64,000 bases of DNA from contig OZ038526.1 of the NCBI GenBank assembly GCA_964036665.1, positions 22,382,001 to 22,446,000 on the forward strand, read 5' to 3'. This document shows, piece by piece, positions 35,632-47,789 of the stretch; position 1 is the stretch's first letter, and every line of letters starts with the position of its first letter. The position numbers were made by a program, and so were the translations under genes. The notes beneath the pieces were generated by a model that was not told the DNA's origin, made no database searches, and saw nothing but the letters and a program-made list of their open reading frames with translations. This stretch comes from Gordius sp. MW1. Lineage: Eukaryota > Nematomorpha > Gordioida > Gordea > Gordiidae.

Positions 35632-38600
35632 TTATCCGACGACTACCAGCGAGTCTGTGGTAAAATTATAGGGTGGTACCTCCAAGTTAAGGGGGGCGGG
35701 GCCCTTACGAACCCTGCCAGATCCATCATAATGACTCCCATGGCACGGGCAATAAAATCCATTATAATCTCCGGCGTTAGCGATGGGTATGCAACCTAAT
35801 ATACATTTCAAAGCGTTATAAAAACATTCATTCATTTGTCAATGGGATCCTGAATCCAGCACATTTGGCGAACTGCACATCTGGCGAAATTCAATTATAT
35901 TATTAGGCAAATATCTAATAAATAGGTCGAGTATTGTGTCAAGGTTAGCAACATTAATATTATCGCTAAATCCTTGCTTTCCTCTATTTAATATTATTCT
36001 TGCACAATTAAGACGAGCCATCATTAAGTCGGTATTTGTTTGGCATTAATGATCAATTATGACAACTTCATGCTAATATTGATGAATGGCAGCAGCCTGT
36101 TTATAATGGTATAATGAATATTTATTTAATTCATAACTTTTAAGTGAGGATTGACTTTTCTCCAGTTGTGCATTAAGCCAGTTGTGCTGGATTTGGATCA
36201 TTCATTCATTTATTCAATCATATAAAGTGCTCCTGGCCATCTGGCGAAATGCGCAGCTGGCGAATTTGCTAATATTAGGCAACAAATAATCTAAAGTTAA
36301 ACAACATATAATATTATCACTAAACTCTGATTATTTTCTGTGAAGAATATAATAATTCGGTATTGCAATTATCTCTTGCAAGTTATATATCTTTGTCACA
36401 CTTAGGTTGTCCATTGGATACTTAAGCACACAAATTTTGTATAGGTATGTTTAATATTACTATATATTGCAATTATAACAAACAGTAAAATGTATATTGT
36501 ATGTATAAATTATATATTCTATATATAAGCACACTTTTTTGCAACTATTATGACTTTTCGCCAGGTGGGCTGGATTCATATAAAGTTAAAGAGGTTTATT
36601 TGAGGCTTAAACGAGCACATTTTTAAGAAAAATTACATTCCTTTTATACAAATTAAGCAAATAAAAATAAAGACTCCATGGACGTAGCCAAAAGGATAGG
36701 GGCAGCTGCCCCCCTTTAAATTCAACAAATTTGTTACAATTTCATAAAATTATGGCCAAAATTTCATACTGCCTATGGCCATGCTAGACTCAATTATCTA
36801 ATCCAATCCCACAGATAAATACAAACAGACTATCAAACAGCGGATTTTTGCATTAAAATTTATTAAGTAACTATGCCGCCATTAAATGGGATTTTTTTTC
36901 AATATATGCATACTCGTGGACAAAAATTTGCAAAAGTTAGGGGAAGAGCAAGTGTTTGTAAATCAATGCATTAAACATGGTGGACTGCATCCTTAATTAA
37001 TAATCATCAGCTGTTTGTTATTAGTGTATGTGTATGTTCTTTAGCCTGACATAAGCTTCATTCAAACATCACATGCATTTACAACAAATCAAATAGTTAT
37101 ATAGAAAGAATACTTGATTTCGTATCAGTAAAATTATAACAAGTAGAAAAATCCTATAATTAAAACTTAAAGATTTTAGAGGGAGCTAATGTAAGCGAAG
37201 ATTTACTAAATTCAATATTGCTTTTTGTTTAAAATTTCTATGAATGCAAATTGGATTATTTGATTTTATGATCTTTATGTTTTTTTAACCTCGAATCCAC
37301 CTGAAACCCTTAAAAATTATTAAATTCAGTATAAATTTAGTTAGTTGGCATAAATATTTAAAAAACTTTGAGAAATTTGTAATACTAAAGCTATATCTTG
37401 AACAAAATTTGAGTTAGATTATTATTTATAATGCCATCTAAAAATATTTATTACAATTTTTTAATTGTATGATTACTAATCATTTTACAAAATCTGAAAG
37501 TCAAGAACTTTATTATTTTAATGAGTTAGCTACTATTAATTTTTCTACTTATTCATTCATTAAAGCATTTAGAGGTGTCGAGTTTTATTAAAATATATAC
37601 AAAATATTATATATATCAATGTTAACCAATTTAAAAACGAAAAAAATATTTCGATTTATTTGGCCAATGGTCATTTTTTCCATTCGTCAGTAGCCTGCGG
37701 ACGATCAAAAAGTCATATTATCAATGGTATTAACAAGAACAAAATATTAATTTAATTTAAAAAAAAATAAAAATTTTGCCCTCTCCGGGATTCGAACCCA
37801 CATCAGTAGAGGCATAGGCCTTTTGTAGGAGCACAGGGACCCATATCAATAGAGGCATAGGCCCTTGTTGGGGAGGGCATAGGGTAATTATCAATGTTAA
37901 CCAATTCAAAACGGAAAAAAAGTTCGATTTATTTGGCCAATGGTCATTTTTTTCATTGGTCAGTAGCCAGCGGACGGCCAAAAAGTCATATCATCAATGT
38001 TATTAACAGGAACAATATATTAATTTATTTAAAAAAAAAATAAAAATTTTGCCCTCTTCGGGATTTGATTCGAACCCACATCAGTAAAGGCATCTGTTTA
38101 CAAGCCGGCGCTATAACCCGTCACACCATGCTGGTTTTAAAATAGTAGTTTTTATGTTATTTATATAGATAATGAAATAATACCATAAATTGCATAGCAA
38201 TTAAATGTTGTGTTTTATGTTTAGAAAATCAATATATTTCATCGGTCAGTAGCCAGCGGACGGTCAAAAAGTCATATTATAAATGGTATTAACAAGAACA
38301 AAATATTAATTTAATTTAAAAAAATTAAAAAAAAATTCGTCCCCTCCCTGGCTTGAACCCGGAACCTCCAGGTCACAAAGCTAGCGCCAATAACTTGAAG
38401 GGTAACGGACAACGGACAATCAAAAACGAGCCCATAAATTGCATAGCAATTAAAAGTTAAAAATGATATTATAGAAAATATTTAACCAAAGCAACTCTAA
38501 AGATTATTTAAATAATTTCATCATTTTAACTTTTCTCGATTTTATTTACCTTTAAAGATTTTATAAACTACAAGCTAAATCACTTCAAAAAATTGATATA

Positions 38601-39685
38601 TTATATCCCACCTTAAATAGATTGGTAAAATCAATTCTTAAGTGTTTATATATAAATTTAGGTCTGTTAACGTTCAAATAAAATTTATATTTGTTTAAAA
38701 AATTTAAATTGAAAAATACCTAAATGAGTACAAATGCCAATGAGTATTAACCATTCCGGTTTTTGAACCCTATCAGAATCGAGTTGAGGATCTCTTAAAT
38801 GTGAAATATCAGCAGTTTCTTCTCTTTCAATTTCTTCTGAAGTACGGTGTTTAATAAAAAGTGGTTTTCCTCTCCACTTTAGTACTACAAACTTTCCCTC
38901 GGGGATGGCTATTAATTATAAATAAAATATTGCCTTAATTTTATTAAAAAGATAAAATATAAAAGAAAAGAAATTATAATGGGATCTTTTAAACAAAACT
39001 ATAGGTTAAATATTTATTAATTAGAAAGACTCTGGTTTAAATATATGAAAATTTAGCTAGTTTAATAAAATGTTAAGTTATAATCGCCATAATATGAATT
39101 TTACTTGATAAATCAACTTCAATCTGTGCCATAGCTAAAACGTCTGCTGATGCACTTAGATTATAAACAATCTTAGTTACAACATTTTTTGCTGCATACG
39201 CCCCAGCCATGCCCATACCTAATATTGAAATAAAATTTATTACAAAATTATTATATCAAACCTGCTGTAACCATATAGGAGAGTATTTTTCTTGAATCAT
39301 AAATATCTCTTGTCTTTACTTCAGGATCTAAAGTGTCACTCCTCCTATAATCATCAAAATCAGGAAACTTAACATCAGAGTGGGCCAAACGAATATGTGC
39401 AGAACCTTTTGTAAACAAGTTATATTAAATTGTTTGTATATTTGTTAAATTATATAAATGTTCATACACTATACCAAAAAATGGGTTGCATGCTTTATAT
39501 TCGCCAGGTATAATTCGTTTAGCTAATGCTGAGGATGTCAAAGTTTTTTGTGGCAAAGGATATTTTACATCCTTTGACTTTGGAACTGGCAAAGGTTTGC
39601 TAATCTCGCCATTGAGAGGACTTAATATAACGGTTCGGGCAGTGTTAGGCAAACCTTCACAAGACCGTGCAAAAAACGAATACAT
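35632..39685 (-). CDS. UQCRFS1: UQCRFS1, Rieske iron-sulfur subunit of complex III (5 exons)
   Basis: Rieske [2Fe-2S] protein that passes electrons from ubiquinol to cytochrome c1 in the inner mitochondrial membrane. Exons on the minus strand: 39685-39475, 39405-39262, 39218-39105, 38908-38720 and 35795-35632. Introns are 69, 43, 196 and 2924 bp, all GT-AG and all phase 1. The joined frame is exactly 273 codons plus stop (human 274). Exon 2 holds [14 protein letters not shown]; exon 3 the membrane helix ([18 protein letters not shown]) and the hinge ([16 protein letters not shown]); exon 4 [30 protein letters not shown] and CTHL. Exon 5 has GC and [20 protein letters not shown]. Ligands are C216, H218, C235 and H238; C221 and C237 form the disulfide. 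The last intron divides the CTHLGC box and is full of repeats. Confidence 0.95.
35851..36578. mobile_element. Inverted-repeat element in UQCRFS1 intron 4, two related halves
   Basis: TGAATCCAGCACATTTGGCG at the left end and, on the minus strand, TGAATCCAGCCCACCTGGCG at the right end are inverted copies. Related inner ends (GCCAGTTGTGCTGGATTT near 36178 and CTGGCCATCTGGCGAAATGC near 36232) suggest two tandem copies of about 340 bp. The left end starts just upstream of exon 5. Confidence 0.6.
36675..36790. mobile_element. MITE, GGGCGTAGCCAG family, in UQCRFS1 intron 4
   Basis: CCATGGACGTAGCCAAAAGG opens it; GGGGCAGCTGCCCCCC and TTATGGCCAAAATTTC are family interior blocks. The right end is decayed. 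Confidence 0.6.
37620..38460. repeat. Tandem SINE-like units in UQCRFS1 intron 4
   Basis: TTTGGCCAATGGTCATTTTT and CATTGGTCAGTAGCCAGCGG recur several times, with B-box-like CTCTCCGGGATTCGAACCC near 37780. A longer tRNA-like head lies at 38050-38135; on the minus strand it reads TGGTGTGACGGG ... GGCTTGTAAACAGATGCC ... GGGTTCGAATC. A different tRNA-like head is at 38335-38400 (minus-strand GGCGCTAGCTTTGTGACC, then GGGTTCAAGCC). The array ends GCGAGCCCATAAATTGCAT-like sequence and GCAATTAAAAG. Confidence 0.6.
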
Positions 39686-40143
39686 AAATCACAATGTATC
39701 AATTTTGGTCGAAATACTCAAAAACGTATGATGTAATCAGATTCAGTTGCAATTGACCAAAAAGCATATAATATATAATTGTCTAAAATGCATTTGTCGA
39801 TTAAAATGTGTGCATCTAATCCTAACCCAAATTCTAACCTAAAACCCCGACCTAAAACACTAACCCTAACGTTTTCGTCTCTGTAAACCCCTCTCAAGGA
39901 GCATTTTCGTTAAATATTCATAGACATTCATAGATATTTGGTCAGTTAAACTTTAATCAAATGCACCGATACGATCCAATCATTTACTTCGTTAAATTAT
40001 CAATGCCATTCAGCGCACATAGATTTTAAGGTTTTATTTAGGCTTTGAGTCTAATTAAGATGGCTAGGTCAAACATTGTGATTACCGCAATGTCACATTT
40101 TTGGTATCATATCATATCGTTCAAGAATAAGTTTAAAGGTGTA
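39686..40143. other. Upstream flank of UQCRFS1
   Basis: A patch with CTAACCTAAAACCCCGACC and ACACTAACCCTAACG (39830-39875) resembles decayed CCCTAA repeats. The promoter must lie in this interval, but no clear core element was found. Confidence 0.35.
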
Positions 40144-40280
40144 CATGAGCGTAGCCAGGTTTTAGATTAAAGGGGGAGGGGAATTATAAATTTCAAAAGG
40201 GAGGGGGGGGATGTCAAAACATATGTTTTTTTAATTTTTAAGTTTGCATTGAATTTTTTTTGAATTGGGGGGGGGATATA
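40144..40280. mobile_element. MITE, GGGCGTAGCCAG family, right end lost
   Basis: CATGAGCGTAGCCAGG with G-runs on the left; the right side has only a G-run and no CTGGCTACGCCC. Confidence 0.55.
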
Positions 40281-40289
40281 ACTCAATAG

Positions 40290-41040
40290 TATATTTTGAA
40301 TAAGTCCGGGATAAGTAAATTATACTGCACACTATTGATAAGTTATCACGCTTTTTTACATCATATTAAACCATAGACATGGAGCACTGTACTAGACCGA
40401 AAATCAATATAAAGTGCAAACTAACGGTCATAGTAATTTTCAATATTACTTTTTTATCAATGTTTTTGTGAAGAATTATATATAAAAAGGGCACGTTATA
40501 TAGATGTAACGTTCATCATCATGCATTTATATATTTAAAAATAAAATTATATTCTAATGTTTGCTTATTTGTTATTAAATTACGACGTGAGATTGTATTA
40601 ACACAGTGGCTTCTAATATATCTCTTAACGTATGGATAATAGATTGCAAAGGCAGGCAGGTCGGCCATTTTGTAATATTTCATAACCTCAATTCTAACTC
40701 ATTCCTACCGTCAATAATTTTCGCCATTACTATCTTTCCAATTTATAACTCTGATGTAGGTCAGGCTAGAACAAGTAGAGGTTGCAATTTAACTGAATTT
40801 CGCGAAATTTCCTTAAACTTGCTCGTGCTTTTACTAACTACTAGACGCTTTTACATGCATAGATATATGCATTCTAGGAGCTGGATCCTGAAAATAGAGT
40901 TTCAATGCAAAAATTGTTTGGTTCTCTAGCTGTCTAACTAACTGACTTTGTCAATGTTCCAATTGTCGAGAGTTAAAGCTGCTAGCGTTGGTTAAATTGT
41001 ATGTTTTAAATGCGATGTTAAGTCACAGTGTGTGTGTGTA
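40290..41040. other. Intergenic stretch without supported gene
   Basis: An open frame at 40606-40929 has no recognisable motif. Nothing else is supported. Confidence 0.35.
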
Positions 41041-41041
41041 A

Positions 41042-41330
41042 TAGTGTTGTAAAAACGGCTGGCTGGTTTTTCCCAGCGTATTGCTAAGCTAAGTTGTTGG
41101 CGTTTTTTTCACCCAACCTTTTCAGTGTTAGGTGAATTTTCTTGGGAGGGCTTTGGCGTTTAGCGTTTTCGTAAAAAACACCCAAAGCGTTTTGGGTGTT
41201 TTTTTGGGGCACCTTTGGCGTTTAGGTTTGGGTGTATTAAACAGCTAAAGGGTTTGGGTGGATAATATTATTAACCTTTTGGTTTGGTTTTGGTCGTTTA
41301 GGGTTGGGCATGAAAATATATCAATTTGTT
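41042..41330. repeat. hAT-like end with TTGGCGTTT / GGGTGTTT arrays
   Basis: TAGTGTTGTAAAAACGGCTG at 41042 matches the inverted right end of the MITE at 47659-47781. It is followed by repeated TTTGGCGTTTAG, GGGTGTTTTT and GGTTTGGGTG motifs. The opposite end was not found nearby. Confidence 0.45.
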
Positions 41331-41534
41331 TATATTGTTCATCATATTTGTGTATTTAGATTTAGGTAATGAACTTTTAATTTAAGAAAATAAAAATAAA
41401 TATATCATGACGTCACTGAGTTAAAACTTTTCCCATTGTGACGTCATAATGAAAAGTATTATAAAATAATAGTTAATTATTATGCATTATAGAAGTAGGT
41501 AATGAATTAATATATTTTGTTTATGAAAAAAAAA

Positions 41535-42580
41535 TTGTGAAGATTGCCGGGCCTAATTTATAAATTATAGGCCCGGCCCGGAATAATATATAAGAATCTA
41601 AGTAGTCTTTTATTCTGTTTAAAACAATCTATAATATTTCAAAAAATTTATTACAATGAATCTGTTAAACACTTATTTATTCATTTCGCGCTTATTCTAA
41701 TATACAAACAATTAAGTATGGAACAAAAAAATCTACTTCTAATAGCTAAAAATATTCAAAAAGAATTTTATAAAAAAAGAAAATCGTAGAGAAAAGAGTG
41801 AAGTATGGACAAGATTATAAGAAAATAAATTTTGTTTTTTGTAAGATTTGCAGGAATGTGTTATCCTATAATTCCTACTCATCAGGCAATATTTATGTTA
41901 GTTTTGATAATGCTTAATATGGAACACCCATCTCCAAAAACATAAATGCTGTAAAGAAGTCCAAGAAAATAAAAATTGGACAATCCTATGCAAGCCCTTT
42001 TTAATTAAACTTCAAATCCTGCAAAAATCAAAAAAGATCTCATATCCTCAATAGCCCAATTTTCTTGAATGGATATGGCATGAAACATCTTCTATGAAGA
42101 AAGAGGTAGAAGAAAATGAAGTTGAAACCAACACAAAGTTAAAGATCAATGAGAAAAAAAAATTATCGGATTGGTCGAAAGATCACAGTGGTCATTTCCA
42201 GCGCTTAGCCCTCTTGTTTGTAAGATTTTTCGACACCTGATTTGGCCTCGAGTGAGAGGTGTTTTTCGTCAGCTGGCCGCATTTATGAAGAGCGGAGAAC
42301 AAATCTAAAACACGGAAATTTTTGATGCCTGTGTTTTTTGCATTAAAATAGATTTTTATCCATTTATGATTTTTTTATGTGCGTTTTATTATTAAATAAA
42401 AATTTTTACCAAAATTCAGTTTGATTAAGTTTCTGAAATTACCAAAACTCCGGGCCGGGCCTGGCTCGGGCCTTGTTTTTAAAGATGCTAAAATACGGGC
42501 CCGGGCCAGGCCTATTTCCCCATTTTATGTCCAGGCCCGGCCGGGCCGGGCCTTAAAAAAATTGATTTTGCAGGTCTCTA
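41535..42580 (+). mobile_element. hAT transposon remnant with GGCCCGG-rich ends
   Basis: GC-rich blocks lie at 41548-41582 (GCCGGGCCTAA, GGCCCGGCCCGG) and 42450-42555 (GGGCCGGGCCTGG repeated). The right end is TTTTGCAGGTCTCTA, the hAT-type end seen at 15185-15197. Traces of a transposase are inside. The left end is worn. Confidence 0.65.
42165..42345 (+). pseudogene. hAT transposase dimerisation motif remnant
   Basis: The stretch reads LSDWSKDHSGHFQRLALL in one frame and, after a frame change, SSERCFSSAGRIYEERRT followed by NLKHGN. SER-x-FS-x-AG and RR-x-x-L are the signature of the hAT C-terminal domain. Upstream coding sequence is eroded. Confidence 0.75.
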
Positions 42581-45475
42581 CACGCAACAAAGAGCCCGTC
42601 CCGACGGTATACGCGTACAGCCACGAGGAAATAAAGATCGTAGCCAAGGTACAAGCCGATGTCCGAATGGGTAACACGAGGAAACAGCTGGCGTTATTGT
42701 TAGCAGACGTAGCGGGGCCGCCGCTGTGCGGGATCGATTGGATACAAGAATTCGAGCCCGAAATCTGGCATCAAATACGTTGGAACTCGGGAGCTGCGGC
42801 AGAGCGGTTCGCGGTCAATTACGTAGAAAGACCGAAGGATACCAAGTCCGCGATCCAGCACGTGATGAAGCAATGGGGTAGCCAGCTAAACGAATTCCCG
42901 AAAACAGTCAAGGGAATAACGGTGGAAGTACCGTTAAAAGAGGGCATAGATCCCGTATTTATCCCCGCACGAAGTGTGCCCATGGCGTGGAAGAAAGAAG
43001 TAGAAGAAGAGCTGAATAAATGGGTCAGAGGGTGATAGAACCAATCGATTTCTCAAGATGGGCCAGTCCGGTGGTACCCGTGAAAAAAAGCGAAGGACTC
43101 TGCGATTATGTATAGACTACGGTTTACTATAAACAAATACGCACAAGGTTTGTTGTACCCCTTACCCAAACTGGACCTAACGAAAGCGTACCTACAGCTT
43201 GAACTAGGTCCAGAGACAAGCCAACGATTGACTATCCCCACCCACAAGGGCTTATTTAAAGTTAACCGGATGCCTTTTGACTTAAATTGTGCCGCGGCGA
43301 TTTTCCAAAAAACAATGGATTAGATATTAGGAGGCATGGAGGGGGTAGCGGGATACATCGATGATATACTAATCGCAGGGGAAACAGAAGAAATCCAACG
43401 AGCGGTTACTCAAAGTACTAGAAATGTTACAAAAGTGGGGTTTCGGGCCAAACATTTCAAAGAGCATCTTGTGGGCGAAGGAAGTAATATTTTGGGATAC
43501 GTAATCAGTAACGAGGGGATTAAAATCAACGACAATAAAGCCGAACTGGTCAAGCAGTGGAAAAATTTATCAAACAAAAATGAAATAAAATCGTTCCTTG
43601 GGTTAATAGCATATTTTTCAAAGTTTATTAAGGACTACGCCAAAATCGTGCACGCGATTCAGAAACTTATGAAAAAAAACGTGTTGTACCATTGGGGTGG
43701 AGAACAACAAGGCGCATTTGAAGCCATGAAGTCCCCGCTGACTAAAGCCCCCGTACTGGCATTAAGGGAGATTGGGAGACTGGCCTGGTCGTAGACGTCT
43801 CTGATACAGGGTTAGGGGTTATCTTACAGCAACGAGCACCAGGGGAGACACCAGGGGAGAATTGGAGAGTGGTGGCCTATGCGTCAAGAGCGTTAACGAT
43901 ACCAAAAGCCGGTATTCGACGATCGAACGAGTGGCCCTTGCAGTGGTTTATGGACTAAAAAACAATTAATATATACAAGGACGAAGCGTTACTATCATGA
44001 CGGATCATAGACCCCTAGTATATATTTTTGATCAGAGCAAAAGGGGCAAGGAACAATGGTCACCACGTCTAACTAGGTGGGCGCTCATGGTATCAGGCTA
44101 CACGACTAAATTTGTGTACAACAAGGGATCCGAAAACGCGGCAGATTTCTTGTCCAGGAAACCGAACGAAAACGCGTATCAGTTTAGCGAGGAAAGTTCT
44201 CTACAGACACAAATCCATTTATATCATTGGACGTAGTGAGACAACACACCTTGGATGATCTCGGGCTACGTCAGTTAAAAGAGTGGATGAGAGGTGAACA
44301 AAACACAATGGTCACTAATGATCTAAAACGCTTTTACGAAAAACACCTGCCAAGTTACACGAAGCCATAAACATAATATTTTACAAAGGACGACGAATAT
44401 TAATTCCGGCTAAGTTACGAGGAGCGGCACTCCACAGACTACTTAGGGGCCACAAGGGTAACAAGCGGATGCAAGAAGTGGCGGGGCAGTATATACGGTG
44501 GCCTACTCTCGACGATGACTTATTGAGCGTAGCGAAAGGGGCCGGAATTGCAATTACACTGCCGCGGCGGCGAAGAAGGCACGGTTGATAGAGTGTCAAT
44601 CTAGCCATAGACCGTGGGTTCAAGTACATATCGATATTATGGGTCCTCTCAAGGGTAAGTCATACCTGGTTATGGTGGACAATGGCTGAAAATGGGTAGA
44701 GGTGTTTAAATTAGAAGACACCACACGACCACCATTATAAAAAAAACTTACCGAAATGTTTGCTAGATTTGGGAATCCACCATGGCTAATATCAGATAAC
44801 GGCCCGCAATTCAAAGGGCAGGAATTAAAGGATTTTTGCAAGATGAGAGGGATAATCAGCGATGGACAGCTCCTTACCATCCTGCGTCTAACGGTCTGGC
44901 AGAAAGATATGTACGATTAATTAAATAAGCCATTATTAGAAACGAGTCGGAATTAGGGCTAAGTAGATTTTTGGAAAACTACAGATCGACAAAACACCCC
45001 ACAACCAATAAAAGCCCAGCAGAGGTGATGCTAAAAGGGCGTATGCGAACCGAATGGGAGGTATTGAGGGAAACCGTATCACAACAATGGTTAGAGACCG
45101 GGAACCCGCGGATGTTCAACGTAGGAGACTTGGTTTGGGTACGTATGTTTTTAGGACCAAGCAAATGGGTAGAAGGCACGATAAAAACCAAGCACGGTAG
45201 TCGGTCCTACGATATATGGGCACAGGAAAGAAAACACCTCCGACACGTGGATCAAGTAAGGAAACGGAAAATCCTATATTGGACCACACTGGGACAAGAG
45301 AACGGGTGGCCGCAAAGGATATCATCACAAAGGGAAGAGGGAACAAGTGCTTCAAGGGAACAAATGCAAAAGTGGGGAGCAAGTGCTACAAGGGAACAAA
45401 TTCAAAACCAGTCAGGAACACCCAGAGAAGAACCTAGAAGGGAAATGAACAAAAACGCTAAACAATAAACCAGAG
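42581..45475 (+). mobile_element. Ty3/gypsy retrotransposon pol, decayed, without visible LTRs or gag
   Basis: Domains run in the Ty3/gypsy order. The protease tail is GPPLCGIDWIQEF (42710-42755). The reverse transcriptase (42950-43390) has IPARSVPMAWKKEVEEEL, LDLTKAYLQLEL, NRMPFDLNCAAAIFQKTMD and YIDDILIAG. The thumb and RNase H region (43400-44200) has SFLGLIAYFSKFIKDYAK, MTDHRPLVYIF and ENAADFLSRK. The integrase (44390-44935) has ALHRLLRGHKG, HIDIMGPLKG, SDNGPQFKG and NGLAERYVRLIK, i.e. the D, D and E positions. The C-terminal module (45110-45270) has FNVGDLVWVRM. Several stops and frame breaks inactivate it. The sequence between YPLP and KLDLTKAY is shorter than normal, a likely in-frame deletion. 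Its 5' side stops at the hAT end. Confidence 0.9.
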
Positions 45476-45660
45476 AGGAAGAAAAATGCGCATGTCGAAG
45501 GTATGTGAAAGCAAAAAGAACTAAGCTTTAATGTACACCCATAGTGAATACGGATAGTAAATGGTTTAAATGCAGATACATGAGGTTTAATTGGGCGAAT
45601 GAACTGACGCCCAAGCTAAAATTAAAGTCTATTTGTTTAAAAGATTTTGACGTTTTTTCT
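45476..45660. other. Flank of the gypsy element
   Basis: No LTR or polypurine tract could be confirmed. Confidence 0.3.
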
Positions 45661-45661
45661 A

Positions 45662-45695
45662 GATATATTATTGAGAATTGTCGAGGGTGGCATCC
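45662..45695. repeat. Single arm of the palindromic MITE
   Basis: GATATATTATTGAGAATTGT followed by CGAGGGTG matches the outer arm of the element at 32836-32975. Confidence 0.55.
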
Positions 45696-45699
45696 AATC

Positions 45700-47650
45700 A
45701 TTTAATACAAGCAAATCATAAAGCTAATGTAAAATCTAACCATTTATTTAATAACAAACCTAGTTTTAAGAAGCGAACATTAAAATCTCACTAGATATAT
45801 TGTCAGTTCTGTAGCAATAACTAAAGTAGTAATTTGATTAAAATTCTTCGAATTAAAATTTTGACTAGTGCACGCTTATTTTATACCATACTGTCTGAAG
45901 ACGAAATGAAGCATTACTAAATTGGAGCTGTTAAAGTTTCAGTGACTTTTAAAAAATATGTAAATAGTTACGATTACAGTTAAATTTTATTAAAATAACT
46001 GAATACAGTTGTGGTTATTTACTTAACTAGTTACATTTAAGGTTACCATCTTATTCTTCTATTTAATAGTACATCATTCATATAGTTAATCAAAACGTTC
46101 ATATAAAAATCACTGGGCATTTATTTATGATTCAATTTAAACAAAACATTATATTCAAGGTTGTTGTATCATCAACTTGTGCGCCTTTTATTAAATATTA
46201 AAATTTTCACTCAAAACGCTCTCACTGGTAGTGGTACATCAAATTTGACAAGAGTCGAATTTTTCTATATAAACTTATAGTAAATTATTACAGAAAACCC
46301 TTATTTGTTGAAATAAAGGTATGGATGTGTAGTGGAGTTAATAAACTTAGATTTCATTTATCTTAAAAGATTATTGGTATGGAAAGGCATGAGGGAAAAG
46401 AATCACATGATGAGACTTACCTTGAATTGGAATCTAAATTATTTTAACGGCACTTACTTAAATAAAATAAGCGTTTCTATATATATTCCTATTGCAAAAT
46501 CAATTTACAAAATCCTCTAAAGATGTATTCATGTGTTGCTTCAGATTATGTAAAATATAAAAATCCATGTTGTTACAAACGACGACAAGCACAACATCCT
46601 CAATTTAACCCCTAGTTATAGAAATCACTTCAAAATTTTTCAATAGTAATTTTTTAAAAAATTATTAATTTAAAAATGCTGATTTAACTTACTTGTAATA
46701 TAACTAACTAAAAGACTTACCTTATCATTATCGATACTTCAAGATAAATAGTTAAAATAGCTGTAATGGAAGATAAGCAACAATTATTTGGTTTTTAAAC
46801 GTTAGCACTTAAACGGTTCTAAATGATGTCAAATTGTAAAAATGAAGATATATTGGAACTAACTATAATATTATATTAAATTAAAAAGAGCAACAATATT
46901 CAAATTGGCTCCGCCAGGGAAACGGAATTTAAATGCGAAAAACACAAACTAAGATATTTGTATTTATTAATAATTTTAAATTTATTTAAAGTAAACTAAA
47001 ATAATGTAACGAACTACAAATACAGTTTCCTATCAATTATAGTAACCAATTAGAGTTACTTTTTTATTAACGGAACTCATTCAATAGTATTTCATTTGAC
47101 TAGTTACTTAACAGCTCTACTATTAAAACATCTGCAAAAAGTCCACAGCTTAACTAGTACCCTACTGTTAACACTAGTCAACAAACAAATAATGGACTTA
47201 TAAAATCAACCGGCAAATTGTTTGCTGAATCTGGTACAGTTTTTTACGAAGAACACTAATATAATTTTAGTTGTTTCCCTATACATCTTTTTGAAATTTT
47301 GCTGTCGAGGATGGCTAAAAATGCGATTTTCGCCTTTTTTTATTTCTTAGAAGATTAATCAAGTCATGGCTCATACCCGATCTAGATGGAAGAAATTCAT
47401 CAAGACAAACTCCATGGCTCAGCCTTTATTTCATCAGAAAGGCAATTTACATGGGAGTTGATTAACTGACTTAAATTTCTTTTAACAAGTTTATTCCACG
47501 TTTTATCACAAACGCCCTGCAATATAATGAAAAAAAAAATTTGTATGCATAACATCTTTAAATGTTTTCAATCATTTCCTTAACTAAATATAATTGGGAC
47601 TATAGACCCGTTAATTAATACAGTTTTCATCCTGTCTGGCAAAAACATAG
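45700..47650. other. AT-rich intergenic stretch
   Basis: No supported gene or repeat is seen. A 62-codon open frame at 46332-46520 has no recognisable motif. Confidence 0.4.
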
Positions 47651-47658
47651 GTTTTTAG

Positions 47659-47781
47659 AGGTGTTGTAAGACATCTGGGTTTTGTTAGGTCGACCTTTGG
47701 TTTTAGTCGACGTAGGGTTTTTGGTCACACCATGACCTTTGGTGTAAGTCGTCTAAAACCCCAGCCGTTTTTACAACACTT
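47659..47781. mobile_element. hAT-type MITE with 8-bp target duplication
   Basis: GTTTTTAG flanks it at 47651-47658 and 47782-47789. The left end AGGTGTTGTAAGAC and right end (minus strand AAGTGTTGTAAAAACGG) are inverted repeats. Inside are GGTCGACC, GTCGAC and paired GACCTTTGG motifs. It is 123 bp. Confidence 0.75.
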
Positions 47782-47789
47782 GTTTTTAG

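Noticed and set aside
35796-35835. Reading the last Rieske exon as a separate gene starting at 35835, with CILGC in place of CTHLGC
   Set aside because: A 3' splice site (ATTAG) at 35797-35796 and an upstream exon ending in CTHL restore the full box, so the apparent loss of the His ligand is intron sequence.
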